In this document: piece by piece, positions 20,494-27,307 of the stretch
How the letters are laid out: every line of letters starts with the position of its first letter
Numbering within the stretch: position 1 is the stretch's first letter
Assembly: GCA_900769545.1 (NCBI GenBank)
Contig: CAAGGZ010000127.1
Coordinates: 1-28,144, forward strand
DNA length: 28,144 nt
Direction of reading: 5' to 3'
Source: Clostridia bacterium
GTDB lineage: Bacteria > Bacillota > Clostridia > Christensenellales > Borkfalkiaceae
Made by a program: the position numbers and the translations under genes
Notes under the pieces: model-generated
Told to the model about the DNA's origin: nothing
The model's input: only the letters and a program-made list of their open reading frames with translations
The model's database searches: none

Positions 20494-21858
20494 TCATTTG
20501 GAAGAAGTCAAGTCTTTTTCAATGCCCTGCGCAACACGCAATAAGCGTGATTTTTCATTGTCTTGGGGCGAGAGCGCAGTATGCAGCAAAAGGCGTTGCA
20601 AAATTATCGAAACGTGATGGGGCGGAATGCCCGATTGCAGAATATCTGCGCCGCTTACGCGTAGTTCCTTCAAGGAAAAAGGTACGTGTTCTGCGCGCAT
20701 TTTTGCAAGCAAAGCCTCCCAACGCTCACAGGTGGGGGCGAGCGACAAATCGTCTGCGCAGGCAGAATAATCCGCTTGTTTCAACAATAGCAGCTCGTCT
20801 AAAAGCTCCGTATGCGAAACCAAGAAACGGCGCAATTTATTTTCGCTCGTTTTGCAGTCAAGGTCGTACATGTGCCATTCCACGAGCTCGCAAACGCGCT
20901 CTATCGTGCGTTTAGGCGCTTTTAAACGCTCCAAAATTTCTTTGGTGAGCCTTGCTCCCTCTTGCGGATGGGCGTAGGAGTTGCCGTCTCGGAAATGACA
21001 AAACGGTTTTCCAACGTCGTGCAAAAGCGCGGCAAGGCGTATGCTCTCGTCTGCGTATCTAACGGCGCGAAGGGAGTGCTCTAACACGTCGTAGCGATGA
21101 AAATCTGCGCGTTGAGCAAGATTTCTGCCCAAAGTGAGTTCGGGTAAAATTTTATCGAGAACGCCCGTAGCAGAAAGGAGCTGTAAACCTTGATAGGGGC
21201 CGTCTGTATTACCGTATTTTTTATCGGCGGTCAGAATGTATTGCAGTTCGGTGAAAACACGCTCCGAAGAAATGTCCGTGATGAGCGCGGCGTTTTGTTT
21301 GGCTGCGTCAAAACATTCTTTGTCGGGGGTAAAGCCAAGCTGCGCGGCTTGCCGTGCAAGGCGCATCAGCCTTAAACCGTCCTCGCCGAACACTTTATTG
21401 GCGGCGGCAACGGTAGTCAGGCGTTTTTCGTGGATAGCGTCGATACCGCCAAGCGGATCTTCAAACGTATTTTTTTGTATGTCGTAATATACGGCGTTTG
21501 CCGTGAAATCTCTGCGTTTTGCGTCTAAAGTAATGTCTTCCGTGAAGAAAATTTCCACGGGAACGTGCGTTCCGCACACGTATTTATCGGAGCGGAAACA
21601 GGAATATTCATAATCCACCCCGTCGTTGTCGCAAAGCTTGACGGTGCCTGTGCGCTTGTAAACGGCTTTGACGGTAAAGTTGCAGTTTTGCGCAACCTGT
21701 GTAAACGTTTCCGTTGTCATAGGGGAGCAGATATCCCAATCGGAGATGGAAGGAGTTAAGCGCGCGAGGTAATCCCTGACGCTCCCGCCGATGACGTAGA
21801 GGGGGCGAGGGCAGGTGTTCGCCAACAAAATTAAATTTTTCGGCAAAATTTCACGCAT
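20494..21858 (-). CDS. cca: CCA-adding tRNA nucleotidyltransferase
   Basis: Class II nucleotidyltransferase (454 residues) that builds or repairs the 3' CCA end of tRNAs. The head domain has GGSVRD (24-29), the metal-binding pair DWD (Asp40, Asp42), RRDFTANAV and the EDGLRLMRLARQAAQLGF segment that selects nucleotides. The second half carries an HD domain (LLHDVGKPFCHF, with YAHPQEGA and VEWHMYD), found in many bacterial members and linked to phosphohydrolase activity. The start at 21858 lies behind a divergent promoter shared with the lipid kinase gene. The tRNA-Arg in this window encodes its own CCA, so here the enzyme probably repairs as well as adds. Confidence 0.95.
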   Translation of the reverse strand: MREILPKNLILLANTCPRPLYVIGGSVRDYLARLTPSISDWDICSPMTTETFTQVAQNCNFTVKAVYKRTGTVKLCDNDGVDYEYSCFRSDKYVCGTHVPVEIFFTEDITLDAKRRDFTANAVYYDIQKNTFEDPLGGIDAIHEKRLTTVAAANKVFGEDGLRLMRLARQAAQLGFTPDKECFDAAKQNAALITDISSERVFTELQYILTADKKYGNTDGPYQGLQLLSATGVLDKILPELTLGRNLAQRADFHRYDVLEHSLRAVRYADESIRLAALLHDVGKPFCHFRDGNSYAHPQEGARLTKEILERLKAPKRTIERVCELVEWHMYDLDCKTSENKLRRFLVSHTELLDELLLLKQADYSACADDLSLAPTCERWEALLAKMRAEHVPFSLKELRVSGADILQSGIPPHHVSIILQRLLLHTALSPQDNEKSRLLRVAQGIEKDLTSSK

Positions 21859-21891
21859 AAAGGCTCCCGAAGAAAAAAAATTTACAAGAAC

Positions 21892-21920
21892 AGTATATCA
21901 AATTCGAAAATAAATTGCAA
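21892..21920 (-). promoter_or_regulatory. cca promoter sharing its -35 with the divergent gene
   Basis: On the minus strand, TTGCAA (21920-21915), a 17-base spacer and TATACT (21897-21892) lie 34 bases before the cca start. The -35 hexamer is self-complementary and is also the -35 of the plus-strand promoter. Confidence 0.7.
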
Positions 21921-21943
21921 TTATTCGCAAAGTATTATATAAT
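21915..21943 (+). promoter_or_regulatory. Lipid kinase promoter sharing its -35 with cca
   Basis: On the plus strand, TTGCAA (21915-21920), a 17-base spacer and a perfect TATAAT (21938-21943), 54 bases before the start codon. The hexamer reads the same on both strands, so polymerase could bind in one orientation or the other but not both at once. Confidence 0.75.
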
Positions 21944-21997
21944 ATATTTAGCGGAAAAATAAAAACAGGCGGAATCTCCGTTTTACAAAGGACGTTT

Positions 21998-22861
21998 ATG
22001 TATCATATTATTCTCAATCCCGTAGCAGGAAAGAAAAAAGCCCTTAAAAATTTGGAAATTGCCGAACGGATTTTTAAGGAACGCGGCGTGGAATATTCCG
22101 TGCATCAATCCAAGGCGGAGCACGACGCGGAAGCGATTGCCCGTAAGCTTACCTCGGAAGGGGAAAACGAGCTCATCGTTATTGGCGGCGACGGCACTTT
22201 GCACGAGGTGCTCAACGGTATCGTTGACCCTACAAAGTGTAGAATAGGTCTGATTCCTTCGGGAACGGGCAACGATTTTGCGGAAAAGGCGAACATTTCG
22301 TTTGATACGGAGACTGCCGTGAAAAATATTTTAGACGGACAAGCCAAAGAAACCGATTATTTGGAGGTGGGCGGCGTCCGTTGTATGAACGTGGCGGGCT
22401 TTGGTATCGACGTGGACGTTTTAGAGCGTTGTAAACGGGGCAGAATGAAGGGGAAAATTAAGTATTTGCTTAGCCTGATTCAAAGCTTGTTCTGCTTTAA
22501 AGGCATTGCCATTGAAATGCACGTTGACGGCGAGAAAAAGGATTATAAAGTATTGATTGCGGCGGTTTGCAACGGCGCGCAATTTGGCGGCGGTATAAAA
22601 ATTTGCCCGAATGCGGATATAGAGGACGGAAAAATGAACGTCATCGTTGTAGACGATATTAAGGGCGTTTTTAAAATCATCGGCGCGTTTATGGTATTGA
22701 TGAGGGGCGGTATTTTGGAATATCCCAAAACCACCAGCTTTCTTTGCGAAGAGATTCGCTTTGTTCCCCAAAAGCCTTGTACGGTACAGCTCGATGGGGA
22801 ACTTTACAAGGAATTAGACTTTGACGTAAAACTTCGTACGGGTTTGCGCTTTTACAGATAA
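21998..22861 (+). CDS. Diacylglycerol kinase-family lipid kinase (DgkB/YegS type)
   Basis: A soluble, membrane-associated lipid kinase of 287 residues. The catalytic half has NPVAGKKKA near the N-terminus, the nucleotide loop GGDGTLHEVLNG (63-74) and SGTGNDFA (88-95). The C-terminal beta-sandwich includes NGAQFGGGIKICPNADIEDG and ends with VQLDGE, typical of the YegS/BmrU/DgkB family. In Gram-positive bacteria DgkB phosphorylates the diacylglycerol left by lipoteichoic-acid synthesis. The alternatives are sphingoid-base or undecaprenol kinases, which the sequence cannot exclude. The start at 21998 follows AAAGGA. It is the first gene of a unit that probably continues through the phosphatase, membrane protein and ManA-ROK genes. 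Confidence 0.9.
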   Translation: MYHIILNPVAGKKKALKNLEIAERIFKERGVEYSVHQSKAEHDAEAIARKLTSEGENELIVIGGDGTLHEVLNGIVDPTKCRIGLIPSGTGNDFAEKANISFDTETAVKNILDGQAKETDYLEVGGVRCMNVAGFGIDVDVLERCKRGRMKGKIKYLLSLIQSLFCFKGIAIEMHVDGEKKDYKVLIAAVCNGAQFGGGIKICPNADIEDGKMNVIVVDDIKGVFKIIGAFMVLMRGGILEYPKTTSFLCEEIRFVPQKPCTVQLDGELYKELDFDVKLRTGLRFYR

Positions 22862-22926
22862 ATTTAAAAAGGATAGGGGCAGGTATTTGTTTATCGCTCC
22901 TAAAAGCAAATAAAGAGGCTTAAAAA

Positions 22927-24012
22927 ATGGCGTTTGGAACGTTTAAGAAAATTTTAGACAGGCTCCCTGAAGGAGTGTTTCTGTTTGATAACAAGCTGCG
23001 TGTGAAATTCACCAACGCGGCTTTTAAGCGTTCTTTTTCCGAGACGGCAAAAAGCAAGGGCTCGCTTTCGGAAACGCTCGGTTGCGGTGAAAAAGGTGTT
23101 TGCGGCGAGGGCGCGGCGTGTCAGTATTGCGCGTTCTTGCGCGTAATGCGCGCGGCGGTTGCGGAAAATGCCGAAAAATCCGAAACGGTGCATACGACGG
23201 TACGCCGTAACGGACATATGGATAAAATTTCCGTCCGAATCCGTATTTTGCCTGTGGATGAAAAGGGCAAACTGTTTATGGGGCTCACGGACGGTACGTA
23301 TCAATCGGAGATTGAAAGGGAACTTCTTTCCGCGCAACAAATGCAGCGGCGGTTGCTTCCTGCCGGGAAGAGTATGGGCGGCGTGCCTTATTCGTATATG
23401 TTTATTCCCTGTTTAGGCGTAGGCGGCGATTTGCCTGACGTGTACGAGCTTGACGGTCAGACCTACGGCGTGCTTGCCGACGTATCGGGGAAAGGGATTT
23501 CCGCAGGTATGCTTTCGGCGTTTGTTAAGGCAGGATTTGATAGGAAACAGCCCAATTTGGCAAAGGCGCTTAGCGCGTTGAACGTTAAATTTAACGAACT
23601 CAATCAAGACGAACGTTCCTATATCACGGTTGCGGCGGTAAGGATTGACGAAAAGGAGCGTAAGCTCCGTTATGCGGTAGCAGGGCATAATGCGCCCATT
23701 CTGTTGAAAAATTCGTTTGGAATCAACGAAATCGAGGCTCCTGCGCCGCCCATTTCCAACTGGATGGCGGACTTTGTGTATGAGGAGCGTGAATTGCCCT
23801 TTGAAAAGGGAGATATATTGGTGTTGCTCACCGACGGCGTGACGGAGTGCGCAAACTCCGCAGGGGAACTGTTTGGGATTGAACGCGCAGAGAGCATTTT
23901 GGCGCAGTCTCACGGAGCGGAGGACTTTATTGGGAAACTCAAATCCGCGCTCAACGTGTTCTGCGGCGGAAAATTCTCGGATGATATTACGGCGATTGCA
24001 TTTGACTTATGA
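22927..24012 (+). CDS. PAS-domain SpoIIE/RsbU-type PP2C serine phosphatase
   Basis: A 361-residue signalling phosphatase. An N-terminal PAS-like domain (about 6-125) contains a four-cysteine insert (Cys53, 59, 65, 68 in GCGEKGVCGEGAACQYC) that could bind Zn or an Fe-S cluster (inference). A short helical linker (LLSAQQMQRRLLP, about 133-145) is the usual RsbU connector. The PP2C domain (about 150-361) has GGDLPD (166-171, usually GGDFYD, but both Asp are kept), ADVSGKGISAGML (184-196), LLTDGVTE and SDDITAI, so the metal-binding Asp residues are present. Such enzymes dephosphorylate anti-sigma antagonists in partner-switching circuits, but no STAS or anti-sigma gene is in the window. Its stop overlaps the next start by four bases (ATGA). 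Confidence 0.9.
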   Translation: MAFGTFKKILDRLPEGVFLFDNKLRVKFTNAAFKRSFSETAKSKGSLSETLGCGEKGVCGEGAACQYCAFLRVMRAAVAENAEKSETVHTTVRRNGHMDKISVRIRILPVDEKGKLFMGLTDGTYQSEIERELLSAQQMQRRLLPAGKSMGGVPYSYMFIPCLGVGGDLPDVYELDGQTYGVLADVSGKGISAGMLSAFVKAGFDRKQPNLAKALSALNVKFNELNQDERSYITVAAVRIDEKERKLRYAVAGHNAPILLKNSFGINEIEAPAPPISNWMADFVYEERELPFEKGDILVLLTDGVTECANSAGELFGIERAESILAQSHGAEDFIGKLKSALNVFCGGKFSDDITAIAFDL

Positions 24013-24998
24013 GAAAGAGAATAAGGAAATTTTTTAAAGGTTTATACGATCCGCCCGTGTGGTTTATTTGGACGGTTTATCTCACGTTTGCCGTTTCCTT
24101 GGTGTTGTCTATCTTTGTTGCAACCAGCGCGTATAACCGCTCGGTTTATGCCTATATCGATTATATCGAGACAGGGGTGGTGATGGCATACGCTCTGTAT
24201 CTGACGAGTATGCTTATCGTGCGGGCGAAGAGGAAATACGGCTCTTTAAAGGCGTGTTTATCGTTTATTAAAAGGTTTTTGCTCAATTTTGAGTTCCGAA
24301 CAACCGTTTTTGGATTGTTCTCTTTTATCGGGAATGCGGCATACGCATTGTTTTTGTTTTATTTGGCGGCGATTTCTCGCGCAGGTTGGTACGTGGTGTT
24401 GGCAGTTTATTATATTTTGCTCACCTTCGCGCGCGGCGGCGTATTGTTGGATAGCAGAAAGAACGAAAGAAGATTTAAAAACGATCCGTTGCAAAAGCGG
24501 AAAAATAATTTGTCTTCGTATTTCTATTGCGGAGCGATGATGTTCGCTTTGACGCTCTCGTTATCGATTGCGGTAGTGCAAATGGTGGAGCAGGGCGCGC
24601 GTTTTCAAATTCCTGCGGTATCCATATACGTCGTGGCAGGGTTCGCATTGTATCGAATTATAACGGCAATCGTCAACTACGTACGTATTAGGCGTTATGA
24701 CGATTTGGCGGCGAGGGCAATTCAATCGGTGAATATGGCAACGGCGCTCGTAACATTGCTCATATTGCAGACGGCGTTGTTTGATAAGTTCCAATTCTCC
24801 TTTCATCAAGCGTTGATTAACGCTATGTCGGGCGCGGCGGTGTGTTATGCAATCTTCGTCATCGGTATTCAAATGATTATCTACGCCGTAAGCGAACGCA
24901 AGCACTTGAAGGAGCTGGAGCAAGGCAAAGAAGTAGGTTATAACCGAGCCGATTATCAAGAGGAATACGGTGTAAACCAAACAGAAAATGAAAAATAA
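24009..24998 (+). CDS. Unknown integral membrane protein, eight predicted TM segments
   Basis: A 329-residue protein I do not recognise. A basic N-terminus (MRKRIRKFFKG) precedes eight hydrophobic stretches, at roughly residues 17-39, 50-72, 96-121, 126-146, 171-193, 200-226, 240-258 and 268-292, followed by a charged tail of about 35 residues (ERKHLKELEQGKE onward). A basic loop rich in Lys/Arg/Asn separates TM4 and TM5. By the positive-inside rule both ends would be cytoplasmic. No catalytic motif is visible. The ATGA overlap with the SpoIIE-type phosphatase gene means the two are translationally coupled, so it may be the phosphatase's membrane partner, sensor or target (inference). Confidence 0.8.
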   Translation: MRKRIRKFFKGLYDPPVWFIWTVYLTFAVSLVLSIFVATSAYNRSVYAYIDYIETGVVMAYALYLTSMLIVRAKRKYGSLKACLSFIKRFLLNFEFRTTVFGLFSFIGNAAYALFLFYLAAISRAGWYVVLAVYYILLTFARGGVLLDSRKNERRFKNDPLQKRKNNLSSYFYCGAMMFALTLSLSIAVVQMVEQGARFQIPAVSIYVVAGFALYRIITAIVNYVRIRRYDDLAARAIQSVNMATALVTLLILQTALFDKFQFSFHQALINAMSGAAVCYAIFVIGIQMIIYAVSERKHLKELEQGKEVGYNRADYQEEYGVNQTENEK

Positions 24999-25012
24999 AC
25001 AGAGGTATTTAT

Positions 25013-26866
25013 ATGGCTATTTTAAAATTGTATCCTGAATGTAAAGACAATATTTGGGGCGGTAGATTGCTCAAAGAAAAATACAACAAGCAGACGGATA
25101 AAGACCCCGTTGCGGAAAGTTGGGAGCTCTCTTTCCATAAAGACGGCCCCACTCGTTTAGAGGACGGAAAAACACTCGCGGAAGAGCTCACGTCGGCGCA
25201 GCTTGGGAGAAATTGCGAAGGATTCCCGTTTTTTCCTATGCTTGTAAAGCTCATTGACGCTAAACAGGATCTTTCCGTGCAGGTGCACCCTTCGGACGAG
25301 TATGCGTTGAAAAATGAAAACAGCTTCGGAAAAACGGAGATGTGGTATATCGTTGAGGCGGAAAAGGGCGCAGGTATTTATTTGGGGTTCAAAAAGGACA
25401 CCACGCAGGAAGAATACGAAACCGCCATTAAAAATCATACGCTTACCGACCTTTTGAACTTCTTTGAAGTGAAGGCAGGGGAGTGCTATTTCATTCCCTC
25501 GGGGACGATTCACGCCATTGGCTCGGGCTGTTTGATTTGTGAAATTCAGCAGAACAGCAATTTGACGTACCGTGTTTACGATTACGGGAGAAAGGATAAA
25601 AACGGCAACGAAAGAGAGCTCCATGTGGAAAAGGCTCTTAAAGTAACGTCGCTTAAAAAATATGAATATAAACCTATGCGTATTTCGACGGAGCAAGGGG
25701 AACTGCTCGGCTTGAGCCGCTATTTCACGACGAAATTTTTAGCGGTGGACGGCGAGAAAGAGCTGTACGTGGATAAAAATACTTTCAAGTGTGTGACTTG
25801 CGTAAACGGCGAGGGTGAGATTGAAGGACAGAAAGTATCGCTTGGCGATAGCTTTTTCCTGACGGCTGGCAGCGGCGAAGTATGCTTGAAAGGTAAAATG
25901 GACGTAATCGTTGCGGAAGTGCGTAAATATTACGTGGGTATCGACCTTGGCGGTACGTTTATCAAAGGCGGTATCGTGGATGATTTGGGGAATATTATTG
26001 CCATCGATAAAGCCCCTACCGAGAGCGATCAGGGCGCAGATAAAGTTGCGGCAAATATTGCCGCTTTGGCAAATAAATTGCTCGCGGAAGTCGGCTTGGA
26101 TAAGAGCGACGTGGAAGGCTTGGGAATGGGCGTTCCCGGTATGATTGACAGTAAGGCAGGCAACGTAATTTATTCCAATAACTTGAATTGGAAGGATTTC
26201 GCAATCGGCAGTAAGGTAGCGGAGCTCACGGGGTTGAAAGTGAAGATTGCCAACGACGCAAACGTAGCGGCACTCGGTGAAGTGAAGTTCGGCGCGGCAA
26301 AAGATTACGAAAACGTGGTGATGTTGACGCTCGGAACAGGCGTAGGCGGCGGTGTAGTTGTGGAAGGCCGCTTGATGGAGGGTAATAAATCGGCTGGCGC
26401 AGAACTTGGTCATAAAGTCATTGTGGCAGGCGGCGAACAGTGTACCTGTGGCAGAAAGGGTTGTTTGGAGGCGTACGCTTCGGCGACGGCACTCATTCGT
26501 GATACGCGTAGAGCAATGGAAGCGCATAAGGACAGTAAAATGTGGGAAACGTATGATTTGGAGAGCGTTTCGGGTAAGACCGCATTTGATTATAAGGACA
26601 CCGACGTATACGCAAAGGAAGTGGTGGACGGGTATTTGTCGCACTTGGCGTGCGGTATTATCGACTTTGCAAACATTTTCCGTCCCGAAGCGATACTTTT
26701 GGGCGGCGGCGTGTGCGCGCAGGGGGATAATTTGTTGAAACCTTTGCAGAAAATGCTCGATAAAGAAATTTTCGGCGGAGACCTTGGCCCGAAAGTTCCC
26801 ATTTTGATTGCGGAGCTTGGAAACAGCGCAGGCGTACTTGGCGCAGTGGCGTTATTGTTGGATTGA
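25013..26866 (+). CDS. Mannose-6-phosphate isomerase fused to ROK-family sugar kinase
   Basis: A single 617-residue protein made of two complete enzymes. Residues 1-303 are a type I phosphomannose isomerase with the zinc ligands Gln90 and His92 (QVHP), Glu109 and His167 (SGTIHAIG). Residues 304-617 are a ROK kinase: phosphate loop DLGGTFIKGG (311-320), catalytic NDANVAALGE, and the zinc site His467, Cys477, Cys479, Cys484 in the signature GHK...CTCGRKGCLE. The isomerase's last strand (VIVAEV) runs straight into the kinase's first (KYYVGIDLGG) with no linker. A GTG at 25919 lacks a convincing ribosome site, so separate translation looks unlikely. If the kinase accepts mannose, one chain would take it to fructose 6-phosphate; glucose or N-acetylmannosamine are alternatives. 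AGAGGT precedes the start. Confidence 0.92.
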   Translation: MAILKLYPECKDNIWGGRLLKEKYNKQTDKDPVAESWELSFHKDGPTRLEDGKTLAEELTSAQLGRNCEGFPFFPMLVKLIDAKQDLSVQVHPSDEYALKNENSFGKTEMWYIVEAEKGAGIYLGFKKDTTQEEYETAIKNHTLTDLLNFFEVKAGECYFIPSGTIHAIGSGCLICEIQQNSNLTYRVYDYGRKDKNGNERELHVEKALKVTSLKKYEYKPMRISTEQGELLGLSRYFTTKFLAVDGEKELYVDKNTFKCVTCVNGEGEIEGQKVSLGDSFFLTAGSGEVCLKGKMDVIVAEVRKYYVGIDLGGTFIKGGIVDDLGNIIAIDKAPTESDQGADKVAANIAALANKLLAEVGLDKSDVEGLGMGVPGMIDSKAGNVIYSNNLNWKDFAIGSKVAELTGLKVKIANDANVAALGEVKFGAAKDYENVVMLTLGTGVGGGVVVEGRLMEGNKSAGAELGHKVIVAGGEQCTCGRKGCLEAYASATALIRDTRRAMEAHKDSKMWETYDLESVSGKTAFDYKDTDVYAKEVVDGYLSHLACGIIDFANIFRPEAILLGGGVCAQGDNLLKPLQKMLDKEIFGGDLGPKVPILIAELGNSAGVLGAVALLLD

Positions 26867-26905
26867 TAATTTTCTAAAAAAAGGCAAAAAACAGCCTAAA
26901 AACAG

Positions 26906-26934
26906 TTGACAAAGTTTAAAAAAAATTCTATACT
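26906..26934 (+). promoter_or_regulatory. Promoter of tRNA-Arg
   Basis: TTGACA (26906-26911), a 17-base spacer and TATACT (26929-26934), 34 bases before the mature tRNA 5' end. Confidence 0.85.
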
Positions 26935-26968
26935 ATATAAGCGCTTTCATGAAAGAGCGTTTATATAT

Positions 26969-27044
<76 letters not shown>

Positions 27045-27045
<1 letters not shown>

Positions 27046-27081
27046 GAAAAAGCCTCGTGGTAATACCACGAGGCTTTTTCT
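27045..27081 (+). terminator. Terminator of tRNA-Arg
   Basis: The 16-base arms 27045-27060 and 27066-27081 pair perfectly around TAATA. The core is GCCTCGTGG/CCACGAGGC, flanked by A and T tracts, so the right arm supplies the T-run. The left arm begins at the last base of the tRNA. Confidence 0.92.
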
Positions 27082-27111
27082 GTGGGACTCGAGCCCCTAT
27101 GTAACGAGGAA
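27064..27111 (+). repeat. 48-bp direct repeat, copy 1 (contains an inverted T-arm-like sequence)
   Basis: It matches 27192-27239 at 47 of 48 positions. It consists of the right arm of the tRNA terminator followed by GTGGGACTCGAGCCCC, whose reverse complement resembles the T-arm of the tRNA next door (GGGGTTCGAGTCCC, one difference). This makes the region both a direct and an inverted repeat of the tRNA 3' end. Confidence 0.85.
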
Positions 27112-27120
27112 GCCGTTGAA

Positions 27121-27170
27121 CCGTAAGGAGGGCTGAAAGCCCGACGGAATAGCGAACGCTTTGCGTGAGC
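27121..27170 (+). repeat. Small hairpins between the two tRNA-derived repeats
   Basis: The insert between the repeat copies contains GGGCT-GAA-AGCCC (about 27129-27141) nested between CCGT and ACGG, and ACGC-TTT-GCGT (about 27156-27166). The triloop style resembles the cluster at 12851-12975. I see no gene here. Confidence 0.6.
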
Positions 27171-27173
27171 GTC

Positions 27174-27239
27174 AGGCTAGGGGTTGCATATTACCACGAG
27201 GCTTTTTCTGTGGGACTCGAGCCCTTATGTAACGAGGAA
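27174..27239 (+). repeat. Degenerate second copy of the tRNA 3' region plus the 48-bp repeat
   Basis: AGGCTAGGGGTT (27174-27185) is identical to 27013-27024 in the tRNA variable loop and T stem. GCA, then the 48-bp repeat copy (27192-27239), follow directly. Compared with copy 1, about 33 bases are missing, including the rest of the T arm and the left terminator arm, so this copy cannot form a tRNA end or a terminator. Confidence 0.75.
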
Positions 27240-27256
27240 ACTCTAACACGAAAACA

Positions 27257-27281
27257 GCCCTGCGGCAGAATGCCGCAGGGC
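27257..27281. terminator. Terminator of the DegV gene (possibly bidirectional)
   Basis: GCCCTGCGGCA (27257-27267) pairs with TGCCGCAGGGC (27271-27281) around GAA. On the minus strand it lies 27 bases past the DegV stop and is followed by TGTTTTCG. On the plus strand it is followed by a T-rich stretch, so it may also stop read-through from the tRNA side. Confidence 0.8.
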
Positions 27282-27307
27282 GAAATTTTTATTTTACCTT
27301 ATTACAA

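Noticed and set aside
25739..26644. Minus-strand ORF of 301 codons within ManA-ROK
   Set aside because: It is antisense to well-supported enzyme domains, with no recognisable motifs and a shadow-type composition.
26878..26904. Possible terminator after the ManA-ROK gene
   Set aside because: Only an AGGC/GCCT stem of four pairs with an A-rich flank and no T-run on the plus strand; too weak to call.
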